From Rhopalosiphum padi (Eukaryota; Arthropoda; Insecta; Hemiptera; Aphididae), in contig NC_083597.1 in assembly GCF_020882245.1 (NCBI RefSeq), positions 840,581 through 904,580 on the forward strand: 64,000 bases of DNA, written 5' to 3'. The notes under the pieces were generated by a model. The model ran no database searches. It saw only the letters and a program-made list of their open reading frames with translations, and was not told where the DNA came from. The position numbers and the translations under genes are program-made. Below are positions 45,496 through 57,762 of this stretch, in pieces; the first letter of the stretch is position 1; each line of letters starts with the position of its first letter.

Positions 45496-47823
45496 CTGAA
45501 ATTGAACTTAAGCCCGTCCCGGACTAGAAAACGAACACGAATCGACTTAGCCGTCCCGTACACGCGCGTTTCGTTGATTGGATGCTTTTGAGAGAAACGA
45601 GAAGCTTAATTAAAATTCCGATCTGGCCCGACACTGCAGGTGGTTAACAACGGCGGCTGACGAGAGTTGATACCGTAGTGGATATAAAGAGACAACATGT
45701 TATAGCGCACTGGACTTGTATGTTACACAAGTTAACTAACTAGTATAATATTATTATATATAGTTACCCACAGAGGGCTATAATAAATCTCAAAACTATT
45801 GAATTATAGCCGAGGTCAAGAACAGAAAATATTTTTTTGTTTTGTTTTAACTTCAAAACCGCGTAAAATTAATTACTCAAACGAATACACGCATAACTTT
45901 ATGCGTACTCGTGGGAGCCACTTGCATATTATAAATATATTTATAACGATGTGCTCCAAAACAGAAAAATACATCAAACTAATTAATTTTAGTTGGTACA
46001 CTAAAAAAGAAAATCTAAAATTGAATAGATATTTCTCACCACAGGATCGTGGGCTGAACGAATAATCGTCTGTATACGCGTATATTATACTAAATGTATA
46101 TACACATCAAACAACGGTTTCCCTTTTGATTTTCAGAATGGAACGAAACTCAGTCCGCGTCGTTTCTTTTTCCTTTGCTGCGGGCTGATTATTAAACGGA
46201 TAGAGCTTGCCATTAAATACTGTATAATATAAATTATATACTTTGTATAGGTATACCGCGCACGAGTATTCCTTTTTTTTTTTTTTATTCGAAGTATTAT
46301 CCATATACCCATAGCCGCCGTTCGCTGCGTCCTTATATTACAGACGTTCGCAATATTAATTTATTATATGCCGTGCGAGCCTTGGCCACAATTGTATATT
46401 TTTAGCTTATGTGAATCGCATATAATATTCTTACGTTACAATAATATGGTGATATTATTGCTTATCCTTCGTGTATAACCGCTTATTTATCCCAGCGCGT
46501 AGTCATTGTTTACGGTGCGTCTTCCATTATATATATATTATATACAATATCCACGTGTATAATAAATATATATAATATATCCTTGTAACGAATATAGTAG
46601 TAATCGGTATTATGCAAATGCCGAGCAGACCGTACTCCATTGAAGTCCGTTCGTGTCGTGTACAGCTCTCGACGGTAAATTTATCGCAATTACAGTGTAA
46701 ATATATGTATAATTACGTATAATAGCACGTACATGCACACGCGTATTTTGGACTTGAATGCTCGACTATATGCTCAAATAAATGACGCGTAAATATTATA
46801 TAGCACAATAGTAGTGTACTGCAGCTGTAGGTTACATATATTATATAATATATCAATACGACATTCCTATCTAGACAGTACTATTTCCTACATAAAAACT
46901 CGTCCATCGTCCAAATTTTTTCGGACATTTTAGATCTATTGTTGATCGTGAAAATTACGGTAGTGGATAATTCGAGTATAATTTTCGCATTATATTGTTT
47001 TGTGAGTTCGGGAGTTCTTATCACTACTCTTCACATAACATGCCTATAATGTTAAATTATAATATTATAAAATGTATTTTAAAAAGTATTCATATTATGT
47101 TAATATTATATTTGTGTTCGAATAAAATAACTGAAAAGATTCGGTAACAAATATTATGTCACTAATACAAAAAAAAGTTATGTTAATCGTTTTGTTCTTA
47201 TTATTTTCTATTATAACTAAAAGTTAAAACAATTATTTCATAAACAATATGTTGACAATAATTTGATTGATTAACACTTATATTCTTTTATTTTAGATTA
47301 TGTGCCTTGTAAGTTTCATGATTGATATTTTAAAACTTAAAACGATCATTTGGTTTTGTTCAAAGGATAATATGATTTCTAAGTACTCTCGAAAATTAAG
47401 GTTTTTATCATGTAAAATAAATAATAATTTTTGTTTCTTGATGCATTTATATTAATATACGTAGAGAATTGTAGCTAAAAGTTAGTGATGGTACATCTCT
47501 GCTCTGATCTTTTATTCAATAATATTACTCGGTGTTCATACTATAAATTCGAGTACAAGATATATTATATATTATAGTTTAAAAGGTGTCTTATTTATTA
47601 TCAGTTAAGCAGTTGGACCAAACAATCATTTTCTTAATAAAAGTACGTGCTTTTGAAAAAATAAGATTTTTTTTCTAAAAATATTGTGCCGTGACCACCT
47701 CAATCATTATTTAGTGAAAATATGTTTTAAAGTTGTACATTTCCGAAGACAATTACTGTTTAGTGAATCGTTTCGTCTATGATGTATATTGTATAGGTAT
47801 TATATGTATCGAAAATAATCGAC
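45496..47823. other. Non-coding block
   Basis: CpG-rich to about 45680, then AT-rich. It includes T14 at 46273-46286 and TA tracts near 46530. The plus frame 45799-46065 (ATG-less start) and the minus frame 46107-46304 are unrecognised. No supportable gene. Confidence 0.5.
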
Positions 47824-47854
47824 CCATTTCATTCACGTTTCTCTCGTTTGGCAG
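47824..47854 (+). other. Strong acceptor-like sequence
   Basis: The pyrimidine-rich CACGTTTCTCTCGTTTGGCAG ends with AG at 47853-47854, at the left edge of a CpG-rich patch. An exon could begin at 47855; joined to the ATG-containing exon at 45048-45111 its frame would stop after eight codons, so a non-coding exon or an unrelated signal is more likely. Confidence 0.25.
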
Positions 47855-47935
47855 GTCGGAGGACGACAGCGGACGAATAAGACGTGAATGCGAGCTATCT
47901 ACCTATATATTACGTACAGCTGTATTATTATTATA

Positions 47936-48037
47936 ATGTGGCGCCATGGGGAATTGGACGCGCCGCGGGTGCGAATTTTTTCCGGGTTTACCGGGCTGCC
48001 ACGCCGTAAAAACAAAACGCGTATCGCACTTATTTGA
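47936..48037 (+). CDS. Small ORF, 33 codons
   Basis: ATG at 47936 (AATATAATGTGG context is weak), TGA at 48035-48037, within a CpG-rich patch. The product begins MWRHGELDAPRVRIFSGFTG and ends in a basic tail (PRRKNKTRIALI). The minus strand is open over the same bases (47903-48139, 78 codons), so composition may explain both. Confidence 0.12.
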   Translation: MWRHGELDAPRVRIFSGFTGLPRRKNKTRIALI

Positions 48038-48272
48038 TTGAGCGCTCTGACGGCAGTAAAACGTACCTAATAATAGTAATAGTTTAATATTACTATATAC
48101 GCCCGTGACGGGTATATAATAACTATATAGCGCTCGCAAAATATATTACCTATATTTTTATATTATATTATACAGCTGCGAGCCTAGCGAAAGTGTTATT
48201 TCCCTACATATACACAAAAACTATATATAAAATATAGGCAAAAATAATATATATAATAAATAAACTAATAAT

Positions 48273-48303
48273 TTTCTTTTTCGTTTTGTGTTACAGGTAA
48301 GTG
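48273..48303 (+). other. Near-ideal recursive splice (ratchet) site
   Basis: A pyrimidine-rich tract (TTTTCTTTTTCGTTTTGTG) runs into TTACAG|GTAAGT, with AG at 48296-48297 and GT at 48298-48299. A juxtaposed 3' and perfect 5' splice site with no exon between is the signature of zero-length ratchet points that remove long insect introns stepwise. It lies 3.2 kb downstream of the donor at 45112 on the same strand. The next bases, TGTACGTTGCAGCTGG, show no obvious exon, as expected. An ordinary acceptor for an unseen exon is the alternative. Confidence 0.4.
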
Positions 48304-48724
48304 TACGTTGCAGCTGGCCGACGTTTATTTTATCACATACATACGTACGTATCATATGGTTTGTGTCGACTCTTAAGCCTTTTATTTTCTGTCGAATATT
48401 CAGCCAATCAAATGTGAAACGTGTTTACATTTTAAAAGGATATAATATTATTGTTAAAATAATTTTGTTAGAAATAGGAAGGTACTTTGTATATTATTAT
48501 TATGTTTGGGCTGACCGGTCGCTCATTTGGTGACCCTTCTCATTTTTAATGTAACACGTGCAAAAATTTAAATGATGTCAACATTTTGAAATGTTTGTGT
48601 AATTAATCAAGAATTTCATAAATGAAAAAAAATATGCAACTCATTCGGTACACAATGCACAGTATTAAAGTGCATATTATTCTCGATTCTGTAAATAATT
48701 TCGTATTTATATTCATATCACACA

Positions 48725-49197
48725 CAGGGTGATTTACAAAAATATGAACTTTCCCATTTTTTCTTTAAATATAATACATTTATTTAAATTATGATTATTA
48801 AAATGTTTAAATATACTTAAAGATTATATTTTCTTATAGGTAAAGGAAGTTTTCTATGAAGATTTTACTGTAAAATATTTTGTGTATTATTTAATTTTAA
48901 TTAAAATTGTAAACTAGAAATTTATCGATTATTAAAATAGTAGGTAATACTAAGTATAATAATATAATATTAATAGTCCTCAATAATAATTTAAAAAATA
49001 TAAATAAAATAGATAAAATATTGTACGTAATATTAGTTAATTAAATTAAAAACTACACTTTCGAATTTCGATATTACGTCAATTTTCAGAAAAAATATTC
49101 TCTAAATCATTTACCTACATTAAGAAAGAAGAATTTATTTTTAAAATTGAATTTTGTGTTTCAACAGGATATTTCCTAAGTAATTCGAAACATCCTG
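48725..49197. mobile_element. Diverged foldback MITE, about 473 bp
   Basis: The left end CAGGGTGATTTACAAAAAT and the reverse complement of the right end CAGGATGTTTCGAATTACTT form an imperfect terminal inverted repeat. The left interior GTAAAGGAAGTTTTCTATG echoes AAGGAATGATTTGTAGC of the element at 5109-5712. TA follows the right end but not the left. Non-coding. It is a more decayed member of the family at 5109 and 6815. Confidence 0.45.
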
Positions 49198-49696
49198 TAA
49201 GTACACAATGTAATAAAAATTGCTTAAAATTGTGTACAAAGAATACGATAATAATCGTAGGGAATATCACGAGTTTCCCTTAGGGGACGATCTGCTGCAA
49301 TAACAAAATAATTAATCGGAAGCTCATATGCGTTTACACATAACGCAATAATAACGTGCTATTATAGCACTCAGTCGGCCGGTCCGATAATAATAAAATA
49401 ATAATGTTCACGATCGTATTGAAACAACCAACAACAACAACAAAAAAAGAACATAATCACGAGATCTACATAATATGGCGTTATATACACATACATTATA
49501 CCTAGTTAATAGCTTTCGTTGTGCGGGTGCTATAAGTATACACCATGTGATTATAATGTTATAAATAATATATAGATAGTCACGATACAAAATAATTATC
49601 GTCATGTACCTACACATTTGGTTTTCTATCGAAACGAAGACAACGGTTGAATTGTAATTATATGAAATTGGGGGGGGAGGGTGACAAACGAAAACC
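49198..49696. other. Non-coding spacer
   Basis: Holds a CAA-rich tract (49423-49448) and a G8-containing run at 49671-49680. The minus frame 49408-49617 is AT-driven. Confidence 0.5.
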
Positions 49697-49978
49697 TTAG
49701 ATCATCCCACATGGATGTTGAAAATTGCTATCGTAGTATATTTTTATTGCGATATTGTTTAAAGGTAATATTATTATATATTTGATATATTGTGCAGAAA
49801 CGCGCAGTCGGGAAAGTTTTGCGCGTACACTCCTTCGCTTTGCGGCGAGAAATTGAAACTTGGAAACGCTCCAAAACAAACCGCTCGATCGGTAGTCGTG
49901 TGTAAACGATAATCGCGTGCGACCAATTCCGAATACAAACGTGTCCACTTCCTCAGCCCCTTCTCCTTCAACAACCAT
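49697..49978 (-). CDS. Unidentified minus-strand ORF, 93 codons
   Basis: ATG at 49978-49976. The first two thirds come from a CpG-rich patch and read well: MVVEGEGAEEVDTFVFGIGR, then a serine/phenylalanine-rich part and a basic part (AAKRRSVRAKLSRLRVS). The last third is AT-driven. A second minus frame (49774-49974) is open over the same bases, which argues for composition rather than selection. No domain is recognised. Confidence 0.15.
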   Translation of the reverse strand: MVVEGEGAEEVDTFVFGIGRTRLSFTHDYRSSGLFWSVSKFQFLAAKRRSVRAKLSRLRVSAQYIKYIIILPLNNIAIKIYYDSNFQHPCGMI

Positions 49979-52260
49979 TCAACAGTTTCGTTGTTGTTTG
50001 GCGTTTTACGTTAATGGTATTCTCTTTTACCAGCGCAAAACGAAAACGTTTTTTCTAAATAATATAACGATAATGAGCGACGTCCGCTCTGACTGAACGG
50101 CGAGGGGGGAGTAAGATATCAGAATCATGAAAACAGATCAAAATATATTTTTATGTTCCGTTGTTTTGGAAATAAATATTATAATATTACGCGGTTTGTT
50201 TGTTTTTGGCAGTGACCCGTGAATTCGCTACTAACTTTAGTTAATATTTTTTTCGGGTTGACTTTGTATTTATAGCTTTGCGTTGGAAATTTTTGGTAAG
50301 TTTACGGCTGACTCGTGTCATTAAAAAAACATTATACAATAATATAATAATTTATGTAAGTAAACTATAGTATATGTAATTTATCAAAGTATATCATGTA
50401 TAACGTTTGAAATAATAATGTAGGTTAATTGTCGTGGTCATAAGCAATGTGGGGGTGTATACCTCACTAAAATAATATATTATCTTTGGTGCGACAGTGT
50501 ATAATATTATGTTTACTTGATACACTTTCGTTTTTTCAAAAACTTTAATGACACCGATACTATAATATCACGTTGATGGTGTATTGGTGTAACATAATGT
50601 AGTGTTATATATTCAGATATTATCAATTGTATATTAATACTTTTTATTATAATATACGTATATCGCGGATATCCCAAAGCACATATTTTTCAGATTATTT
50701 ATTTTTCAACTCTGTATAGACGTTTTAAAATCTAATAGCTTTATTAATACCATCGACTATTATCGTCTTCTTCCAATTCGAATTTATTATCATAAGCGGA
50801 GTTTTTTTTTTATTAATGCCATATACTTGACTGCCACTTTTATTCGCGAATATATGTCCTCTGTATTGTTTGATAATACAATTAACCAAAATTACATTTT
50901 ACCAAATAACAGTAAACAACGAGCACCCGCTATTATATATTTATATGTATGTATGTATTATCTATGTATGTTTATATGCATGTATACAGTGAAAACAGTA
51001 ATACAATAATATCATACAATGTTTCCATTAGGGTACTTTCGGTTACGCTGGCCGTTTTTACGACTTATTTAATGGAAACGTATGATTATTTTTCTAATAA
51101 AAATACTATAAATTATTGTTTACAATACTTGTAACGATATTGTTCGCAGAATGGAAAATATACACTTCTAGTTTGGGCATTTTATTATTGTTTTATTGTC
51201 GACCATTAAACGCACTATATGCAATGCGAATATCATATAGTAACTATATAGTATATCGTATATCGTATACATTAAAACCAAATTTATCGTAAGTAAGTAG
51301 GTGCTTATAAACTCGCACGACTGATTTATTTTCAAAGTTCATATTACTAATGTATATCGTTCCAAATGGTGCAAATTGTTTGTAAATTCTTCCAATGTCA
51401 AAGAAAACGGTATAGCGCATACAAACCATTAGTCATTAAACCATAACGGATGGGTAGTATATGTTTATATACCACATTATGATTAATAATATTATATATT
51501 TATATAATGCATAACAAAATCAAATTGATATCGTGAGCATTTTAATAAAGCAATAGGGTTTTAAATTTCGATTGCTCTATTTATTCAGCAAAATCATCGT
51601 GTCTGGAAACCTCACGTTAAAGTGCGTCATCGCAAAAAGTTTTCTCAGTGTCGTTGAACCGATGATGAAGATGCAAACACATATGGCACTATTCAAAAAG
51701 TTTCAAATCTTTATTTTTTCCTTCAAATTTTGCATTTTAAGTTGTTCAATATATTAATTCTCCATCAAAACAGTAGGTGTATCGCAACTGCAGCATAATA
51801 ATATCGGTATTTGGTAGGCGAACAAATACGAAACAAAAGCCGAGGGAAAACCCGCAGTCTTCGCTGGTATCTATTATAAATTACATATTTTAACACTATA
51901 ATAAATTGCAACGATATCCAACGGTGCTATAGTGCTATAATATTATGTAGATGATGTGGTCTACACGAAATAGCGCTCGGTGAACTACGACAATTAGAGG
52001 TGTGTGGGATTCTCTTGGTTCGGTCCGATACTGTAGATGGTGTTCCATAATATGCGTAAGTCTGACCGGTATTATATACTTACCTATACTCCAACGCCCA
52101 CGAAATGAAATAGGGAAAAATAATTTATTTGCATAGATATGAGTAATGCGTTTTTCTGTTAGTTATTCGTATTTTATATCTTAGTTTTTTCCGAAACATT
52201 CGTGTGCGGTTGACCTAACCGGTTGTTCATGACGTTATAATATTTATACCCACTGAGTTC
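49979..52260. other. Non-coding block
   Basis: CpG-rich to about 50110, then AT-rich. It contains the micro-exon-like arrangement at 50276-50295 and a good minus-strand donor-like TATAG|GTAAGT (junction about 52084/52083). Frames at 50827-51134, 51244-51429 and 51572-51757 are short and unrecognised. Confidence 0.5.
50276..50295 (+). other. Possible 20-nt micro-exon
   Basis: A pyrimidine-rich tract ends TTTATAG (AG at 50274-50275). Twenty bases later TTG|GTAAGT provides a perfect donor hexamer (GT at 50296-50297). It could be a micro-exon or coincidence of common signals in AT-rich DNA. Confidence 0.15.
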
Positions 52261-52407
52261 ATGGCAATGGCGACGATGAAACCCGTGCGGCTACGAAAAA
52301 TATTTTCATCGAAGAATATTGAAACCCTCATACCCTCTCATCGCACAATCATACCTCGTCGACCCGGAAGAGCTGGTAATGGATTTAAATCGCAAAATCA
52401 TCGTTAG
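52261..52407 (+). CDS. Small basic ORF, 48 codons
   Basis: ATG at 52261 (TTCATGG context, good), TAG at 52405-52407. The product begins MAMATMKPVRLRKIFSSKNI and continues with proline/arginine-rich sequence (IIPRRPGRAGNGFKSQ). Eleven of 48 residues are K or R and none is acidic after residue 21. The N-terminus (Met/Ala, then basic and hydrophobic residues) resembles a mitochondrial or nucleolar targeting type, but no domain is recognised. It lies in a CpG-rich patch. One of the more credible small ORFs in the window. Confidence 0.25.
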   Translation: MAMATMKPVRLRKIFSSKNIETLIPSHRTIIPRRPGRAGNGFKSQNHR

Positions 52408-52590
52408 GACGTCGTCTGTGACGCGTTAAAATCGTTAACAATATAATATAATATTGTGCGAACGCGTGACATCATAATGTCGAATAACTCGTGCGACGCT
52501 TCGTAATCGAAAACGATGCAACGCAATTTCCGGCGACGACGAGATATATAAATGGTATTTTTCATCCCCGTAGACGATATTATAGGGTTA

Positions 52591-52619
52591 TTGTGTGTGT
52601 ATATATGTGTATATGTGTA
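52591..52619. repeat. Mixed (TG)/(TA) microsatellite
   Basis: TGTGTGTG followed by alternating ATAT and GTGT blocks. Confidence 0.85.
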
Positions 52620-52781
52620 GGTGCGTAGCAGTAAATTTCGTTTTTTTAACGTTTCCTCGTATTTTAGTGGGGTGAGCTACGGGGTAGGCCACCTCGGCAG
52701 TAGCGTCAGATAATATGCACACAGTCGAACCAACGACTCTCGAGACAATTAATGTTTGTTTAATACTAAGCACTCGGAACG

Positions 52782-52813
52782 TATATATTATATGTATATA
52801 TATATATATATTT
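52782..52813. repeat. (TA)n microsatellite
   Basis: TA units with two short interruptions. Confidence 0.88.
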
Positions 52814-53434
52814 AACGACTTATAGTGCAATAATAATTATATTATTACTTTGACGTCGAATTTCCTCATGGAAAACCGGCCCCGTTGGATAACTGCGTTA
52901 TATCATTATTTAGTATTTACGCACTATAACTACAGTAAACGAAAAGCTTTGCTTTTCTTCCGGTCTTCCGAACTCGTATCGATTCGTTATAATAGTATAT
53001 TTACTTTTTTTTTCTTTTTCCTCGTTATTATTTCCGAATTATATTATATACGTATAACCGTACTAGGTATACTCACACGTCTGTGTACATTTATTGATGC
53101 GTAATTCGTTGAAGTCATATGTATTATATAATGTATATTACTATGTACATTTCATATCATATAACTAATATTGACTATATTATGTAAACACACATTTTAA
53201 TATTCTTTAGTAAGTACGATGCTTATATTATTTCAATAATGTTTTAATAACACATACTATTATATCGAATTGTTTATTATTGTGACTGCCCCGGGTCATA
53301 ATATTAGGTACACACAACATACGCAATATTAGTTATTTATATGTTATAAATAATTAATAGTTTTTTTGAAAAAATGCTTATATTAAGTTTAAGAAGTCTA
53401 ACTCCGTAATTTTTACATTAATAAATTGTATTGG

Positions 53435-53642
53435 CAAGTACTTAAAAAGTATAAAAACTTTTAAATTGCTTGCATCTGTGCACGATTTGTATTCGCGTCA
53501 ATAGTATTAATACTTATAAAACATTACTTACTCAACAACTACTTGAATTTAAATATTTTTGATTTTTGATGAATATTGTAGGTACCTTCTGTTATTTCAT
53601 TGGTATAGAGAGTATAATTTAAAGCGCACAAGTACTTAAAAA
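53435..53642. repeat. 14-bp direct repeat pair in AT-rich DNA
   Basis: CAAGTACTTAAAAA occurs at 53435-53448 and 53629-53642, each followed by ATAAAAACTT- or ATAAACGTAA-like sequence. It may be the decayed unit of a dispersed repeat. Confidence 0.5.
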
Positions 53643-54506
53643 TAAACGTAAAAAGTAAATTGAATTACCTGTTTGATTAAAAAATATAATTTTATAGAAC
53701 TATATTAATAAATATGTGCTAAAAAGTACTAAAATCAATTTTAATTGTTTACCTTATAAAATGTTTAATGAATAATTTGTTTTATATTTGTTCAGAAAAT
53801 ATACCACTATAAACACCATTATATTATAAAGATTCGTTAAATGCGATCTAAAAAATAAAATTATTAATAACTTCCTCGTGTTCACAGATAATTATGATTT
53901 ATCGTATATCGAGTAGTAAATGACGACGCAATTTGAGCAAGTTTTCTCCATTGAAGGTTTGTTAAAATGTCATTACTACACACAACATTGAACAATAAAA
54001 AAAGCTTCGACATGTTAAAATATTTAAAGTATTGTTTACGCTCAGTGTCTATATTCTATATTCTATCAATATAAGTCAACATTTCCACTTAGAGCTTTTT
54101 TAGAAAATTCCATTATTAATACCCCCTCCCGCGGTCTAATCCACACGAGATTGACATGAAGACGACCCTGGCAAGAATTTTGTTGTTTAAGCGAACGTAC
54201 ACAACGATAAAGATATGATCAAATCCTCTGCATTGCTTGTGAATATTATTTTTTTACGTACGAAAAACGGCACTGCGTATACTACCTATACTAGCGGCAT
54301 CCATAATAAGTAACAAAGTATCGTGTCGTTTGTAACTTAAGCGACCAGAATAATATAATATAACATGTTACACGGCACGTAATAAGTATTACGATATACG
54401 GTCGTTGAACGCTTACACGTATAATATATATTAGAATTATACGAGTCTGGTTGTCCGCAAGTCGGTGGGCGGACGACGTGGTCGTCGGCAAACGCAACGG
54501 AATGCG

Positions 54507-54692
54507 ATGGCTGATACCATAAGACTGAGTGAAATTGAAATGTTTTTTGTGTTTACTTTTCTCTTTAGATTTTTTTTTCTCGCTAGCACGTCACATACAA
54601 TACTGTGTGCTGAGCGGTCGCGGAATCACTCGACCAGGGTAGGGACAAACAAAAAGAAAAAAAAATGCAGAATACAAATAGTCAATAAATAA
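54507..54692 (+). CDS. Small ORF with hydrophobic N-terminus, 61 codons
   Basis: ATG at 54507 (GCGATGG context, good), TAA at 54690-54692. The frame is open upstream to a GTG at 54465. The product begins MADTIRLSEIEMFFVFTFLF, with a hydrophobic, phenylalanine-rich segment at about 12-27, a possible signal-peptidase site after ASTS, and a basic tail containing a lysine run encoded by an A-rich tract. It could be a small secreted or membrane protein; the acidic N-terminus is atypical for a signal peptide. No family recognised. Confidence 0.2.
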   Translation: MADTIRLSEIEMFFVFTFLFRFFFLASTSHTILCAERSRNHSTRVGTNKKKKKCRIQIVNK

Positions 54693-54699
54693 TCGTATA

Positions 54700-54897
54700 T
54701 GTAGCCGCAGCAGCTTGCATTCCCCGACGCGACCGGTTGCCAAGACCAGCTACGCTCCTTGGGCCAGTGAAGTTCAAGGCCACAATAGTTACATATTATT
54801 ATCAGTTGACACTGCGTGCGGCCGTCTAGGTACCAGATCGCCAGTTGAGCTCAGATATTGTTCGCCACCCTCGTTTTCAATTTATTTTTATTTATAA
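54700..54897 (+). other. GC-rich patch with open frame
   Basis: About 160 bp of GC-rich sequence (to about 54870) in one open frame from a TTG at 54715 to TAA at 54895-54897, without ATG. The composition is balanced (VAKTSYAPWASEVQGHNSY, then DTACGRLGTRSPVELRYC). A receptor-type site TCAAGGCCA occurs at 54774-54782. It could be an exon, a decayed gene piece or a regulatory island; not recognised. Confidence 0.18.
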
Positions 54898-55740
54898 AAT
54901 TCTACAATTGAAATTTTTCATGATATTACAACATCATAGATATAATAATTTACCTCCTACATCATATGTTTATCCTACGAACCAATTAAATACAAAAAAC
55001 ATGAAAAATTACATTTTTTAAAAAATCATGAAGCTTATTATGTATTGTGTATTACCTAAGTGAATCAATTATTATTTTTTTTTTTTTGATCAGTCCTTAA
55101 AGAATCGTCAATATTCAGAAACAAATCAAATAATTCACGGTTTTTCGCGATTAAAGTAAATAAATTACCATAGCGGTAAGATTGATTAAATTTAAAAAAT
55201 ATGAAATTTTATCATAACTATAATAAATAGTATGTTGGTTAACTATTTTTTATGAATGAACGGTTTATAGCGTATACCTAAACTAGCTAAACAGCTCCAC
55301 GTGTAATCAGCTTATCATTCTGTTCGATTTTTTCAATAATTGCTTTATTTATGTACTATTATAATATAATAGTATACGCACCATATCAGTGAAATTATAC
55401 ATCTGATTACACTGCTGTCTTGTGCACCCATTTATAATAATATATTGTATATTAAAAATGTGTGTTTAACCGTACAAAATCATTAAAATAGGTGGATAAT
55501 GTTCACATATTATTATAGGTATTAAATATAATGTCAAAATCGCGTGCCAAGCACTATTATCGAAAACTCGTACTGAGATAATATTATTTTTACTTACACA
55601 TAATATACAAAATATATTAAGTATATTTTAACTCGACTTCCGTGACGATTTAAATGAATTGTTTGAACACATACCGATATAACTATATAAGGATCATTTT
55701 TTTACGTCTATGAATCGTTTTGTTCATCATTTGTGACCAA

Positions 55741-55764
55741 AATAATAATAACAACAACAACAAC
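55741..55764. repeat. Compound (AAT)n(CAA)n tract
   Basis: AAT units pass into four to five CAA units. Confidence 0.88.
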
Positions 55765-57721
55765 ATAAAACGACTCTGTAGGATTTTAATCGTGTAAATA
55801 CTAAATATTACGTGGCGTGCAAAACACTAAAACTCTGTATTATTCATGACGATAAGCATCGTCGGCCGCCGCAGCAGTGGTCGGTTCCCGCGATCCCCAT
55901 CGGGTATTCGTTTATAAATTTACCATACTACCATACTACCTACAACTAGTAGTTATAAAATAATATAATAATTATAGTGCAGCGGCATGCGTCTGTTTCC
56001 CAAAGTTCTAAATCACGTCAAAATCGCAACTGGCTAAGAATATACTGCATTTTATTTTAAGTCAAATAACCACGCGCAAGTCCAAAATTTTAATATTTCA
56101 ACATTGCACTCACACAAATCATTTGGTGAAAAGTTAACATTTTTAATAGCTGGAAAAAAGTACAAATTAATTAGTTGTTAATCACTTTTAAACTTTTCTG
56201 TTTAATCGTACATCTTCCCTTTTAACTTAAATTCTTAGAACTAACAACGATTTAGTTTTAAAAATACCACTGGTCGAGTTAATGATAATGCTTTTTGTTG
56301 ACAATGTCAAATAATTCGAAACTTTTCAAGCGATCAAGTATAGTATTAACTAATAATATATTAAATATACATATTAATTAAATTAATTTGATCACATATT
56401 ATTACCTCTACTCGTGTTAATATAAAAATCATTTATGTTCTAAAAAACTATTAATTATTATATTGCTATACATTACATTTCTGTGTTATAAATAATAAAT
56501 AGATTATATAAATAAAAAAAAAAATGATAATATTTTGCAGGCGGAACATCCCTCTTAAAAATTATAATTTTCTTCACCGACACCATACTTAACTATTTCT
56601 TTAACTATAGTACAAAATAATATTAACCGTTTACACACATCTATAGATTTGATATGAGTGTATGTAATCTAACTACATAGTTTGAAGGGGTTGAAGAGAA
56701 TTTGTCCCGATTTATCGTTGAATTACCGCCGCGATGCGTTGTAAAGTGTGTTCGCATAATGTAGATTTTAATCATCAAACTCAAGACTCGACAGACACAC
56801 ACGCGGCTTCCCGTAATCTAGACTATGATCCCAAAGGGACTAAGCAACGTACTATTTAATAATAATAATCTTCTTCTGTAATAGAGTTGTGCACCACAAC
56901 TATACAAAATTAGGTAGGTATATACGAGTTCCCAGATGGGACATCATCTATCCCATAGCAATTTATTGAAACAAGTGATGGATTTCAAACAATTATACAT
57001 TTTGATCAAAGCAAACCTATGACCTGTTAAAATTTCATAACTATATTATATTGTTTTTGGTTATACTTTTACTTTATTATTTTAATCAAAGCAAAAGATT
57101 CGATATCGAATCATAAATCATAAATAATTGTATTAACAGGAGTACTATTGTACTTAAAAATTCAAACGATATCATTAGAATACACCATAGATTTATTGAA
57201 TAGTATTATTATTTATTATGTATATTTGAAAATAACAATCGTACTTTTTATTTACCTAAGCACAAACAATTCGTAATTGCTTTTCATTAATAAAATGTCC
57301 ATTTATGATAATATGAGATTATGGCGCGCATCTACTTGTATTATACGTGAATATGCGAAATGTAATTAAATGGTTTGAGATACAAAAAGATAACGCGTTT
57401 GTTAGGCTAAATCAGATAAACGATTTAATTCAGTGAGATTAACTAAGGAAACCTTGACACGCTTGACATATTCTTTCACTTCCATGTTTTTACGTAAAAC
57501 GATTATGATAATGTTGCATTTGACTTGTATATTATATAGCTGATGTGGAACACGATATAATAATATATTTGACAACTAACATAAAATAAAGAACGAATAA
57601 ATAATATAACAACAACGTTATCGACGACCATAATAACAAAAATTGGAAAATAACACGGAAATTTTGTTTCTAACAAAAAATATAGTCTCCGACATAAAAA
57701 AAAATTATAACTAAAAAAAAA

Positions 57722-57731
<10 letters not shown>

Positions 57732-57759
<28 letters not shown>
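57732..57759. repeat. (TAA)9 trinucleotide repeat
   Basis: Nine near-perfect TAA units. Confidence 0.95.

Positions 57760-57762
<3 letters not shown>

Larger units (their letters stand above)
52408..54430. other. Non-coding block with simple repeats
   Basis: Contains a GT/AT-mixed tract (52591-52619), a TA tract (52782-52813) and a 14-bp direct repeat (53435/53629). Frames at 52588-52830 (minus), 52850-53104 and 54291-54497 (minus) are unrecognised and probably chance. Confidence 0.5.

Noticed and set aside
48831..48846. Second AG|GTAAAG ratchet-like site
   Set aside because: Lies inside a decayed MITE, weaker donor and shorter pyrimidine tract.
49774..49974. 66-codon minus frame overlapping 49697-49978
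   Set aside because: Second open frame in the same CpG patch; weaker start and no distinguishing features.
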